Assembly: GCF_002127325.2 (NCBI RefSeq)
Contig: NC_035436.2
Coordinates: 123,104,771 to 123,168,770 of the forward strand
DNA from: Helianthus annuus
Taxonomy: Eukaryota > Streptophyta > Magnoliopsida > Asterales > Asteraceae
Direction: 5' to 3'
Length of the DNA stretch: 64,000 nucleotides
The notes under the pieces are model-generated. The model searched no databases. It was not told where the DNA came from and saw nothing but the letters and a program-made list of their open reading frames with translations. Of the stretch, positions 23,307 through 34,526 are shown one piece after another. How positions within the stretch are numbered: position 1 is the stretch's first letter; every line of letters begins with the position of its first letter. The translations under genes were made by a program, and so were the position numbers.

Positions 23307-25489
23307 CAATAGCTTCATAAAAACTTTGTCTTGAGTCAAAACTTTGTCTTCGGTCTTCTTGCAATCTTCAAGTAGTCTTGCACTGTCTTTGGTCTTTGGA
23401 TAGCTTCAGCTTCAATAGCTTCTGTCAGCAACAGACTCCCCCTAAGCTGATGCATCCAATCACCAAATCTTCAACACGTTAGCGTATGAGTAAACTCCAG
23501 TTTAGCATTTGCACAGCAATCTTCACACTCTTCAATCTTGTCTGCAATATAGAAAGGAGGTTCTACCATGCATCCAATCAAACTCTCATCTTCACAGCAA
23601 CTATCTTCTCAGCAACTATCTTCTCAGCAACATACTGCTTCAATCTGTATACTATAAAACAAACATCTCGAGAAACCATAAGAATTTTTTTAACAAAGTT
23701 AAATAAATTATCATTTTTCAAGAGATTAGTTAAACTGTATCACAGATTAAGCATTTTCAATTTCATCACCAACACGCAAAACTTTTGTCCAACACTGAAG
23801 AACCTGCCTGATTTTCAAATTTTGAACTCACTTACTAACACCGTCTCCCCCTATCAGTAACAATTCCTCCAAGAATAACAGTTTTCCGTACATTAAGAAT
23901 TTTTAAACAGAAAAAGACACTATTTTTGGATTTTTTTATTTTTCTGAAAGCAAGTAAATAACAAAAACAATAAACACTCTATTTTTGTGAGAATCACTGG
24001 TAAGAAGATCATATTAGCACAAGCAAACTGTTTCACACAATCATATAATTCTTTATTTAATTTTTCGTGAAAAGCAGTTCAAGACGATTACCAGTATGTT
24101 TGTCCACTTAAAAAAAATGCATGAACATTTCAAGTACCATTACCATATGATACGTTAAGGTAATTTTATTTTATGAAATACGAGCGTGTCCCACAAAAGG
24201 ATATACCCCCACGATCAAGGTATGCACAAAGATTCATCGTAGTAGGTGAGTATACTGAATTCATCCTTTAAGATATCCTGACTGTGTCTAGGTCTGCATT
24301 GAAACTGTTTTATCATGTTTTGATTTCTTAACTATGAACACCCAATTAAATACAAATCAGATCCTGGAAATATAAACAGCACACTCTATCATGCAAGTAT
24401 CTTCCCTACCACATATTTCACAAGTCCAATCCAGAGTTCTGAAATCTTAACTGGGATTAGGTTGAGAAGAGAAAAGAATAGATCTTAGTAGAGATGGTAT
24501 AATATACAAATCAAATGAGATTTTCTCAGTTTGATATAGGTTTCTTGGGTTTCTTTTGGGCACTAGAGGGCCTCTTTCGGGTGTATTAGATCTATAGCGC
24601 GACAACGAACAGCTAGGTCAGCATGTATCTGGATGCAGCAGAAGCTGTCGTTGCCTAGCACCTCCAGGTCAGCATATATCTGGATGCAGCAGAGGAGGTA
24701 CACGACTTTTTTCAGAGAAGATTTCAGAATCAGATCAAAATTGTGTGTATCGGGAAATATACAGACATTCAAATAGAAATGAGCTAATTCCAAGTGACTA
24801 TCTTTCCTGGGGTCATGTACAATTTTAGTTCTAACAGACAGACAGCCAAGATATCCCTAGTTGAAACAACAGTATAAAGACCCAAAACTTCAGATTTTGG
24901 CAATCTATCAACGCAAGAATTAAGGTCATTAAACCATACATCACTGATATGTTCCCCACTCATATTCAGTTCATTTAAGTTTATATCACATTGGTAAGTT
25001 GATTAGTTCATGCTTTTCGCCTACTGGTACATCATATAATGAAGCTGCTATCAGACTTAAGCAATTTATGGTTCAACTTCAGTGTGACAGTCTAACTTGC
25101 CGATGTACTATCATCTCTTCTTTTTCACACAGTGAAATCTCATTTTTGATTTTCTATTTTTTTTATGTTTTTTTATCTTTCATTTTATTTTTTGATTTTT
25201 AAGAAAAACAGTAAAGTATTTACAAAAATTCTTATGAAAAACCAGTTATTCAGGATTCCTCATCCCGTTGAGTTCGACTAAGTGTTCAAAGCGAGCCCTG
25301 TCAAATGCTTTAGTGTAAAGATCTGCCAGGCTATCTTCTGTGTCGACTCAACACTTTGAACTACAAATTTAAATCATTTAATATATATAAATCATCAATC
25401 TCACATCCCCCGTCCTGTGCCTGAAGCAGCCACTATCAACATAAGTTGATAATCCTCCTTAGCAGCTCCTGCACACACCAACTAAGAAA
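23307..25489 (-). other. C 3' noncoding region with structured modules
   Basis: 2.2 kb with no credible sense gene. It shares short landmarks in the same order with A and B. In sense these are gatgatagtacatc (near 25105), ggtctttatact (near 24880), CTGCTG hairpins (24601-24699), gtatactcacct (near 24245) and GTGGACAAACATACTG (24092-24107). Confidence 0.65.
24601..24699 (-). ncRNA. Twin hairpins with a shared 27-nt loop in C
   Basis: Two successive stem-loops. Hairpin 1 arms are about 24602-24614 and 24643-24653, with one bulge. Hairpin 2 arms are 24660-24665 and 24694-24699. The loops 24615-24641 and 24666-24692 are identical except one base, while the arms are unrelated in sequence yet complementary. 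This pattern suggests selection for an RNA (or DNA) structure. The loop contains CTGCTG in sense, as does the single A/B stem-loop. Confidence 0.6.
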
Positions 25490-27514
25490 TTAGTTAGATT
25501 GGGGGACCCAAGCCTTAATGGTCTTGGGTCGTCCAAATTCACTAACAACTGGACCATCCATCCAATATCCATTACTCCTAACTGGAGTCTTGGATCTCAG
25601 ACCTGTTGGAGGAAATGGGTTTTGATTTCCACTAGGTCTTTGGTCCTGAGGGTTCCTATATACATTTGGACAATTTGACCTTTGGAAATTTTGATTTTGA
25701 AACCTTAAGTTTTGATTCCAAGAAGCTTGATTGTTATAATTTCTAAAGCCATTGTTATAAAAAGTTCGACCACCATTATTCTGGTATCGATTTTGATATT
25801 GACTTTGACCTCTGAAATTATTTGAATTAAAATTGTTCATTCTAGGTGAACTGCTTCTAGGTCTCTGATATCTGCCTGGTGGAGATCTAGGCTGAAATCT
25901 AGGTTGATTTCTCTGAAAACGTAGAACTTGTGGAGTTCCTGTTCCAGCCTTATCTACACCAGCAGCAACATTTTCTGGTTGCTTAGGAGCAGATTTCTTT
26001 GGAGAATTTGAACCTTTCTCCTCACTATCACCACTCTTCACTGGTAATTTCCCTCTCTGTTTGTCACTCATTTGTGCTTCACCATTTTTGTTAGGACAGC
26101 AGCTAGCTACATGTCCCTTTGCATGACACCTGAAGCACGATCTCCTTTTCAAAGACTTCTTAGCAGGAGTCTCTGAGGTAGATCCCTTATCAGATGGTGA
26201 TGATGCCTTGGAAGAATTTTGTTCAGTTTGCTTTGATTCAGATTTTTCTTTGTTTTTATTCTTAGCAAACTCTACATTTGATTCTTTTTCAATAACAGCA
26301 GTTTCATTTTTCATATCACTACCTTGAACAAAATTAATCTTTTTAACAAAAGTTTGATTTTTGCTCTTAGGAGGTGAATTTTTCTTTTTCAAAGATTCCC
26401 TGTTATTGTTCTTCCTAGCATCACCATTCTCAGACCCTTCACCTTGACTTGATGTCGATCCGAAACTACTTGGTGCAGTTGACATATAGGCTGCTATCTC
26501 ATCTTCACCAGGGAGGAAAGAATAGTCATGACTAAGAGGAGGTGGGACTTCATTAAAGCCCTGGAAGCCCACAGTGGTCTTGTCATTACTCTTCTTTAAC
26601 CCACCCATCATGTGTTTCATAACAAAAGACGAATCTCTGAATTGACTTAATTTCTGTTCAAGTTCAATAATTTTGAGTTGTGCATCTGACAACTCTTTGT
26701 TTTTATCAGAAATCTCTTTTGTTTTTTCAGCCATCATTTCGTGAGCTAAGTCTATTACTTGAAGTTTTTCGTTTAATTTGCATGTCAAGGCTTCGATTTC
26801 ACTTTCATAACCTTTTATCTTCTTCAAGTATAGAGATTCATTTCTTTTAGCAAAAAAATTTGATTCTTTTATGCTAGACATCTCGCTCACCAGACTTTGA
26901 TTTTGAGCTAACAACCTGTCAACTTCACCCTGTAGTTCACGACACCTCAAACACACAGAATTAGATTGTACCTCTTTTTCATGAACTTCTTTGGTTTGAT
27001 CAGCAACAACCTGTTCAGTTTCACTCTTTTTCTCTATGTCAGCATCATCCACTTTTACTTCAGCATTCTCCACTTGAGCTTCATTACTTTTCACTTCTGA
27101 TTCAACATCACTCACAGTAGTTTCAGCCTCAACAACTGGCACTATCTCTGCCATAAATGCCTGAGTAGCACTCTCATTTCCCTGATATCTCTTTTGTAAT
27201 GCATCCCACATATCCTTTGAATTTGTGTACTTTGTGAAGGTATGCTTGATGCTATCAGGTAAGGATGACTTTATTGCAGCTAAAGCTCTCTTTTCAGCTT
27301 CATGCACTTTCTTATCAGCCTCATTCATGTTCACGTAGTTTGTTCTACGTTGTCTGCCCTCAAAAGCATGTACTGGGTTTATGTACCCATCTTCAATACA
27401 TATCCACATGCGTGCATCCTGAGATTTAATAAAGGATTTGAAGTTGTCTTTCCAAGTAAGATAGTTCTCCACCTTCATCATCTTAGGTGCATTCAACTTG
27501 GTCATGTTCGACAT
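25490..27514 (-). CDS. C Gag-like protein, 674 aa, intact
   Basis: Starts with ATG at 27514 (MSNMTKLNAPKMMKVENYL), a UBN2-type copia Gag domain over about residues 1-125 with LTWKDNFKSFIKSQDARMW. An acidic stretch and a long coiled coil follow (about 200-300), starting at CLRCRELQGEVDRLL. A Ser/Lys-rich linker leads to one CCHC knuckle CFRCHAKGHVASCC at 460-473 and an Asn/Gln/Arg-rich tail. It ends ...KTIKAWVPQSN. In autonomous SIRE-like copia elements this kind of tail lies just before the protease. Here a stop and noncoding DNA follow. The likely role is a nucleocapsid-like RNA-binding particle protein. The open frame and near-identical LTRs suggest recent activity. Confidence 0.88.
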   Translation of the reverse strand: MSNMTKLNAPKMMKVENYLTWKDNFKSFIKSQDARMWICIEDGYINPVHAFEGRQRRTNYVNMNEADKKVHEAEKRALAAIKSSLPDSIKHTFTKYTNSKDMWDALQKRYQGNESATQAFMAEIVPVVEAETTVSDVESEVKSNEAQVENAEVKVDDADIEKKSETEQVVADQTKEVHEKEVQSNSVCLRCRELQGEVDRLLAQNQSLVSEMSSIKESNFFAKRNESLYLKKIKGYESEIEALTCKLNEKLQVIDLAHEMMAEKTKEISDKNKELSDAQLKIIELEQKLSQFRDSSFVMKHMMGGLKKSNDKTTVGFQGFNEVPPPLSHDYSFLPGEDEIAAYMSTAPSSFGSTSSQGEGSENGDARKNNNRESLKKKNSPPKSKNQTFVKKINFVQGSDMKNETAVIEKESNVEFAKNKNKEKSESKQTEQNSSKASSPSDKGSTSETPAKKSLKRRSCFRCHAKGHVASCCPNKNGEAQMSDKQRGKLPVKSGDSEEKGSNSPKKSAPKQPENVAAGVDKAGTGTPQVLRFQRNQPRFQPRSPPGRYQRPRSSSPRMNNFNSNNFRGQSQYQNRYQNNGGRTFYNNGFRNYNNQASWNQNLRFQNQNFQRSNCPNVYRNPQDQRPSGNQNPFPPTGLRSKTPVRSNGYWMDGPVVSEFGRPKTIKAWVPQSN

Positions 27515-27769
27515 TTTAAACGTTGCAGACTGAGAAAACAGGGGTTACCAAATTATACCGTTAGAATCGTCTCGCAAAGACGAATCCAATGATATATAAT
27601 GTCAAAAACTGAATTCGGGATTTTACAGAGTCTTTTTTTTTTTTTTTGTCCTAAAAATCACACGAGTTCAACGGTCCAAACGGTTCTGTCTAACGAGTTA
27701 CGGATCAATTTCTATTTTCAAAACACCGAAAAATTTCCGACGCTTGCCAACTGAAATTCCACCTCTTAA

Positions 27770-28155
27770 TTTTGCTGATAATTTCGCTGGGAATACTGTT
27801 AAATTCGCTGGTTATCCACTTAATTTCGCTGGTTATGCTGCTTAATTCGCTGATCAGTTTAAATTTGCTGGTTATTTCGCTGAAAAGGCTAATTTTGCTG
27901 GTTTACTTTCGCTGGTCAAAATCGCCGCTTAATTTCGCTGAAACCGTGATAATTTCGCTGTGGAAAATTATTACGATTACCAAAGTCGCCTTTGGATTTT
28001 AAATTCGCTTATCAGTTAATTTCGCTGGGACAGATCAACGCAATAGTTAAATTCGCCAGAGTATTTCGCTGGTCAGTTAAATTCTCTGGTTTCTCAGCAA
28101 ATTTAACTATCTTGTTCAACAAGCAGCTAATTACGCCAATCAGTTAATTTCGCAG
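27770..28155 (-). repeat. C leader array, about 20 copies of a TTTCGCTGG motif
   Basis: On the plus strand about 20 copies of WWTTCGCTGG-like 10-mers lie at irregular spacing near 20 nt, so the sense strand reads CCAGCGAAAT. This is the reverse orientation of the related TCGCT core in A, B and D. Several copies have CG changed to TG (attttgctgg, aatttgctgg). The rest of the leader up to 28547 is A/C-rich and holds nothing else recognisable. Confidence 0.88.
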
Positions 28156-28547
28156 ATCTGCAAATTTTGGAAGGTTAATCTTTTCGAAATTCTGATTATT
28201 CTCCAACACAATTCTGCAAAATCAAACAAGCAAATCAGTCAACTTTTGATGAAATTTTTATGAAATTTATGAAGAACAAGAAGAACAGTCTTCGAATCTT
28301 CAAGAAATTCAGCCAAAATTCTTCAAAACTATCAGCCAAAAACAATCCTGCAAACCCTAAAAACCTGCAAAACAGCAATCAAACAACCCAGAATATCAAA
28401 ACAGCCAAAAAAATTTCGAAAATCTGTATCAAACCAAGAAAAATTTCGAAAATTTATAAACCCTAATTTTCAGGTTTATCAAAAATTTCGAAATCACTCC
28501 CTGTTTCTGCAGCAAACAATTCTGAACCGAGCAACCAAGAGCCTAAT

Positions 28548-28559
28548 GCTCTGATACCA
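28548..28559 (-). promoter_or_regulatory. C primer binding site (tRNA-iMet)
   Basis: Sense TGGTATCAGAGC, two bases from the LTR end CCTACA. Confidence 0.93.
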
Positions 28560-28561
28560 AT

Positions 28562-29050
28562 TGTAGGTCCCCTTGATGTGTATGGATCTTCACAGAATCG
28601 TCTTTCCAATCAAGAGTGCGGAATCCTCTTGATCAGAATAATTAGAAAACGTGTAGAAAACAGAAACAGCAATTCCAATCAAACCGGGTTTCTATTGATT
28701 ATCAAACTTTCGTATTACAATCAATCTAAACCCTAACCAACACAATTTCGTCCAAGACCTAGTCCCTCACGAAATTGCTCTCTCAAACACTGTTTTGGCT
28801 GATTAACCTAAACCCTAATGTCTAACCTTGTTTATATAACACAAGGTTTACAAGTGGGCTAGGTCAAGACTCTTGGGCTGCGAATTGGACAGGCCCAATT
28901 CGCCCCCATCACCCAATTCCTTGGGTGTAGTTAGCCCAAACTCTATAATCTCACTATTACAAAGCTAAACCCGCTAACTGTTTATCGTTTAACTAATTAC
29001 AAGATATCCAAAGACCAAATCTAAGCTGTTGTCACAAACATGCACCAACA
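28562..29050 (-). repeat. C 5' LTR
   Basis: 489 bp, identical to 22805-23293 apart from two adjacent bases. It is followed by attgt at 29051. Confidence 0.93.
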
Positions 29051-29055
29051 ATTGT

Positions 29056-31360
29056 ACTAAGTACGCACACAATGGGCATACATAGCATAAAATGTAGTGT
29101 AAAATGATGTACTAAGTACGCACACAATGGGCATACATAGCATAAAAGTCATGTAAATGAATGTGCTAGCATGCTCAGTCAACATACATAGCAGAAAAGG
29201 TAATGTAAAACAATGTGCTTAATATGCTAAGTAAACATATGTAGCAAAATAATGTAATGTAAATCATGTACTAAAGAACATAGCAAGTATATGATGTGAA
29301 AACAGGAAAGCAAGAAAGTAACAAGTAGGCACATGTGTTTCACCCCAAAACAGTTTGGAAAACAGTAAAAGAGGGGTTCAATGTACTCACCTGAGATTGC
29401 TTTGTAGTTCTTGTATAACAACCAAATAATGCTAGAGATCACGGATATCAAATGGCACCTAATAGGTAGCTATATTAATATACCGGACCAAAATCGGAAG
29501 GATCGGATAGTATGCGGGTTCGTAAACCAAACGAGTATGGAGACTCATGTAATATAGTTTAACAAAGCCTACAAACTAAAATGAAACCTAACCTAAGTGC
29601 TTACGACCCATCACGACCCGTTTAGGTAGCTTATGTTACCTTAACGCGTCGTTCGCGAAGAACGCGTTTGAAACGCCTAACATCGTGACCATAAGGTATA
29701 ACCTCGGAAGGTTACAGCTATGGTCACCTAATGTGTTTGGTCAGATCCTAATGATCGACCAAATGGGTCGGGTTCGAAAGTGTAAGCGATTGTTTAGATC
29801 GCTTACCTTACGACCCTATATAAGTACTAAACTAAAAGTGACGAGCTAAGCATGTTAGAACATGCTTAACTAAGTTTAGAAAACAGGTTTGGTATCAAAA
29901 CAAACGGTTTTGATACCCACGAGTAGTTTGGTTACAAAATACGCAAGAATGCGCATTTTGGCTGAAACTACGACTCGTCACTGAGCCTAGATAACGTGGT
30001 AATCAGTAGGTATAGTCACTACGGACTATAACCATCGTGATCACGCTCACGTTATGAAGTTCCAACGAACTTCGTGTTGACCATAGGCTGGTCAACGCAG
30101 AAAGTCAAAGAAAACTTTGACTTTCGGACTTGAAAAGCGAATAAAAGAACGAAAGAACACTTACGAAGGGTCCCCGAAAGCTAATCTCGATCCAGGAGCT
30201 CAGGTATGAAGCAAAGGCCTCAACTTAGAGCTTTAGATCAGATTTTGTGGGTTTTTAACCAAAAGGGGGGAGGGTATTTATAGGAAAAGTAAGACCGCTA
30301 GGATCGTTTCTTGAATAACGTGCCACGATCTAAGCCGTACACTTGTCGCAAAGTTGTGGTAGCTTATTTTGCCCCGACCATAGGAATTTGACACGTGTCG
30401 TTGCCCTTTGGGTGATCGAAAGGCCATTGCAAGTGGATCAGAAAACATTGAATCTGGTATGTATGTCTGACGCGGCCCGCGTCAGGATACACACAAAACC
30501 CAGGCGGGCCGCCTGGCCTTGTCTGATCAGCACAAACTTTCAGATATTACAGTTTTAGTCCCTGTTGCATATTTAAGCCATTTCCGACACTTCTAAGGCC
30601 CGTAAAGCCAACTTTAAGGCCCTAAAATGATGTCTAAACATTGTGGACAAGAAACATGCTCAAAAATATGTCGGATGTTGGTTCGTTTGGCCGTACGATC
30701 GCGATGTTCGCTTAATTACGACGGAATGCGCATAAGCGCGAAAAATGATCCAAATTGCGCGACGAATGGATTTTTCTCATGCCAAACACTAAGGCATAAT
30801 ATTAGGATGCTTACATAAATTTTTGGATGTCCGGATGTATTCAGAACGTAAGTTATGCGCGAAAGTGCAAACTTGTGTACTTTTTGACACTTTTAGCCCC
30901 TGAATGATCCAAAAGTTTGTTTTAGCATACCAAATCCCTCAAACCCTATTTCTAAGCTATGTAAAAGATATTTATGGTATGTTTAACTTATGGACATGTT
31001 CCGGAATGTCTGTTTCAGTTCAAATTGGCATACTTTCGCTATTTGTCAAGTTTAGTCCCTGTAAGCGAATTAACTTGTTTTTGCCATACCAAAGCCTTCA
31101 AAACTTATTTCTAAGTTATGTAAAGGTTATTTAAGGTATGTTGAGTATATGTTGATGTTCTGGAGTATTTGTCGCATTAAACTGAGTACGTTTACGCACC
31201 AGTTTGCGTATAATTCTCCAGAAGGCGATGTAGAGTTTAAAATCGAACAAAAGTCAAAACATAAAAAATGTAAAACACAACCAAACAAATATTCCGATCA
31301 AATAACATTGTTTTATTGATAATTGAACTGTTCATAATGATTTCGAGCACAAATGTTACA
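29056..31360 (-). repeat. G2 3' LTR, proximal part (sense 5' start)
   Basis: Continues the LTR broken by C and ends TGTTACA at 31360. Next to it on the right, sense AGTAGGGGAGAC is the polypurine tract. The start (29051-29290) has four to five degenerate tandem units of about 50-60 bp built around gtactaagtacgcacacaat. Around 30469-30516 lie two GC-rich palindromes. The part 30416-31360 is duplicated at 34746-35698. Confidence 0.88.
30469..30516. repeat. Paired GC-rich palindromes in G2 LTR
   Basis: GACGCGGCCCGCGTC (30469-30483) and CCAGGCGGGCCGCCTGG (30500-30516) are both perfect odd palindromes. Equivalent pairs lie at 34809-34856 and 56304-56346, with decayed ones near 470-505. Confidence 0.8.
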
Positions 31361-31394
31361 GTCTCCCCTACTTGTGGAAATTTCGCCCCGAAAT

Positions 31395-31981
31395 TTATTT
31401 AGAGGAAACTCGTGGAAAAAGATGCGGATATTTTGCCTTCATTTGATATTCGCGTTCCCAAGTAAACTCGGGTCCACATTTAGATTCCCAGTGAACCTTG
31501 ACCAAAGGAATGCGCTTGCGTTTAAGCCACTTGACTTCACGTTCCATGATTTCTACCGGTTTCTCAACAAATTTCAGTGTTTTATCAACACGAATTTCGT
31601 CAAGCGGTATGTGGAGGTTCTCATCAGCTAAACACCTCTTGAGATTGGACACGTGAAAGGTTGGATGAACATTTCCAAGTTCAGGAGCTAACTCAAGTCT
31701 GTAGGCTACCTTACCGATTCTTTCGACGATCTTGAATGGTCCAACGTATCTAGGTGCAAGTTTTCCTTTCTTTTCGAATCTGATCACACCTTTCCAAGGT
31801 GAGACCTTAAGTAATACTCGATCACCGACTTGAAAATCCAAGGGCTTGCGTTTTAGGTCCGCGTAACTCTTTTAACGACTTCTAGCTGTCTGAAGGTTAT
31901 CACGAACTTTCTTAACCTTATCTGTTGTCTCTAAAATGAGGGCAGGTCCAGTAAGCTGAGCCTCGCCGATCTCATTCCAGC
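31395..31981 (-). pseudogene. G2 integrase C-terminus
   Basis: Encodes the last part of a gypsy integrase. [19 protein letters not shown] segment and a [20 protein letters not shown] segment are followed by a tail ending in a [16 protein letters not shown] motif, clearly homologous to the end of G1 pol. Upstream a TAA (near 31872) interrupts [12 protein letters not shown], and the fragment is cut at 31981 by H. The core and the rest of pol are missing. Confidence 0.88.
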
Positions 31982-32533
31982 TGTAACATCCGTCAAAAAC
32001 GGATATTCTAAAATCCGACCCGTTTTAAATTTTTTATCCTAATCCTTCAACTCAAGAGCTTCGCAAAATAGATAATCGTTGAAAGACTCCCAATCCATTA
32101 TAAAAAAATGGTTATTTATTTTATTTAATTAATTAAATTAATTAAGTTTACAATTTAAAAGTTTTATTCTTTCTATTTTTATAAATAAATAATCTAGTTA
32201 ACCTCGTTAGATTTTAAAGTTAGTTTTAAAAAAAAGTAAAACAAGTTAACCTAGTTAGTAAACCAAGTTAATTTACCTATTTAATTACTTATTTTAATCA
32301 ATTAATTTAAAGATTTATATACATAAACTAGTTAGTTTTCTTTTTAGTTTTTTTAAAAATAAGTTTTATAACTATGTTACAACTTAGTTGAGTTTAATGT
32401 ATTGTTATGAGTAAAATATAACTTAGTTAGTTGGTTGATAAAATTCAGGGACCACTTATGTAACTAACAGAATTATAACAGGGACTAATGGTGTAATCTT
32501 TTGAAACTGTTAAAGAATCAAAAACAAAAAAAA

Positions 32534-32608
32534 GGTGACTCGAGTAAGAGTCGAACCCAGGCCAACAGCATTCTAAACCAACAACTTATCCACTCAGCTA
32601 CAGCTTCC
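32534..32608 (-). ncRNA. tRNA-like module in H LTR, antisense
   Basis: Minus strand GGAAGCTGTAGCTGAGTGG... has an A box (TAGCTGAGTGGATA) and a B box (GGGTTCGACTC), with a T run right after, at about the same LTR position as the N module but of different tRNA parentage. The 3' half does not close a good acceptor stem, so a functional tRNA is unlikely. Confidence 0.5.
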
Positions 32609-33467
32609 TTTTGACACAATTTTATTAATCGTTTCGTTATTAAATCGCGACATAATCGGCCATTGAAACATTCTTTTAGCCGCCCAAAATACAGCTCGCG
32701 TACAACTTTCATTTCCTTTTTACATTGCCTGATTTTTTGATGATTGATTATCATTACCGCGTTTCCTTTTTTTACGAATCAATTACGATTTCATTACGAA
32801 AATTACGGGACCTTCGAACGTTATAAGAACCGGACCATTCATCACCATTTTACCCTCACACGATCATTCTCGACACCCACACCACAACAACCTGTTTCGA
32901 CACCCTCAATCCACCATATTCTCACTCGCTCTCTCGTCGATCGCGACCGCCGGAGATTGGAGTTCCATAAACCTTCAGTCGCCGGAACTTTTGAGACATC
33001 GCCGGAGACCGAGAAGACGACCGGAGACATGAAGGACCCGCCGGAAGACCCGTGCTCACGCCGGAGTTCACGTCGGAGGTTCACGACAGAATCGCTACTC
33101 TTTTTCTTTTCGTATTCGGTATACTTCTTTTATTTCGAATCATTTCATTTCCATTATTTATTTATAAGAAACCTCAGCAAAGATTTATGAAAACATGAAC
33201 TGTATAGTATGGTATAGGGCTGGGTTAAGAACAATGAAGAAGATGAATATTAAAAGTCTACGTTTTAATGGAATCCCAAAACCTTCTTTTATGTGGTGGC
33301 ATGAATTGTTGGCTTAATATATCATGTAAAATTAATTAAACTGGTTCAAATTTACTACAACGTTTGTTTGCAAATCAAATGCTTAATTCATTTTTTTCTA
33401 ATTTAAATAACACTTTTAAAAGTTAAAAGTTAAATCCTGTTTACTGTTTTATTAATACAAAATGTCT

Positions 33468-33511
33468 AATTATTATTATTATTAATATTTATTATCATTA
33501 TCATTATTACA

Positions 33512-33600
<89 letters not shown>
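33468..33600. repeat. (ATT)n microsatellite
   Basis: About 130 bp of ATT/TTA units with a few interruptions at the left, inside the H LTR. Confidence 0.95.
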
Positions 33601-33601
<1 letters not shown>

Positions 33602-34513
33602 AATTCATATGCTATTAAACGTAACCATAAAATCAAATTATGTAGAATTTATACAAGATTGAACTAGGATCTTATTTAATCTATAAATATTAATAAGATC
33701 GTTGTGTTGTATTGTAAACATCTAGGATAACAATTACAATTCGTTCTCTTGGAATTCTCCATCTTTACTCGTGCATCCTTACAAGAAATCGCAACGCAAT
33801 CACTGTGAGTATACATGACCCTTTTTCCATTTTAAATCACTTTGGGTGCAATATATATTCCTATGCAAAACACACTATCACGTTGAACGTTATTTTATGC
33901 ACCCTCTATCCAGCACGTGGAACATTTGATTCTTGTTAGACATGTTATGCTAATGTAAACATTCATGACTATATGCTCATTAACTTAGTACAAGCCTACC
34001 CTAACAATTATAGCGCTATAGGTTGAGAAACGCCCCTCTCGTTATATTAACGGGTATTGTTAGGTTAATCTATGTTAAAACCACCCATACTCTTTTGGGT
34101 AGGCACTTTAATTGCGTTAAACTTTGGTTTGGACACGTAGAGTAACATCGTTTCGAGTATACTGTCAATATGATATTGTAATTCACATTTGGATATGAGC
34201 AACATTTTAAACACGTATTATGCCATGTGTGAAAAATTGTATACTCGCCAACATGCTTTTGTTGATTGTATTTTAATACATATTGCAGGTTGATGTTCAA
34301 GAAATAAAGAAATCAAGCTAGGATGGAACTAGAAACCCATTTTAGCATAGCATTTTATTATGTTTGAATTTATGATGTACTTGAAAACAATGTATTCTCA
34401 TTTGAAATTTATGAAATGAATTTAATTCATATTGTCACAATAGTGTTATGTTGTTTTGAGCAATTTGTTCGTCTCATCCCGATGTTTCCGCCATCGGTTG
34501 GGGTGTGACAGAT

Positions 34514-34526
34514 TGGTATCAGAGCC
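34514..34526 (+). promoter_or_regulatory. H primer binding site
   Basis: TGGTATCAGAGCC three bases after the LTR end. A second copy at 34599-34611 is part of a perfect inverted repeat (34585-34609). Confidence 0.9.

Larger units (their letters stand above)
22805..29050 (-). mobile_element. C: copia-type Gag-only LTR retrotransposon, young
   Basis: 6246-bp minus-strand element in the G2 LTR, target duplication attgt (22800-22804, 29051-29055). The LTRs are 489 bp and differ at two adjacent bases only. It has a primer site, a leader array, an intact 674-codon Gag-like ORF, about 2.2 kb of structured 3' noncoding DNA and a polypurine tract. No protease, integrase or reverse transcriptase is present. 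Confidence 0.93.
31982..34510 (+). repeat. H 5' LTR
   Basis: 2529 bp, TGTAACATCC to GGGGTGTGACA, homologous along its length to the N LTR but clearly diverged. A TATA-like gttataag is near 32820. It includes an antisense tRNA-like module and an ATT microsatellite. The 148-codon ORF at 32744-33190 has no recognisable domain. Confidence 0.85.

Noticed and set aside
32534..32608. Functional tRNA gene
   Set aside because: A and B boxes are good but the acceptor and T-stem 3' halves do not pair. Listed only as tRNA-like.
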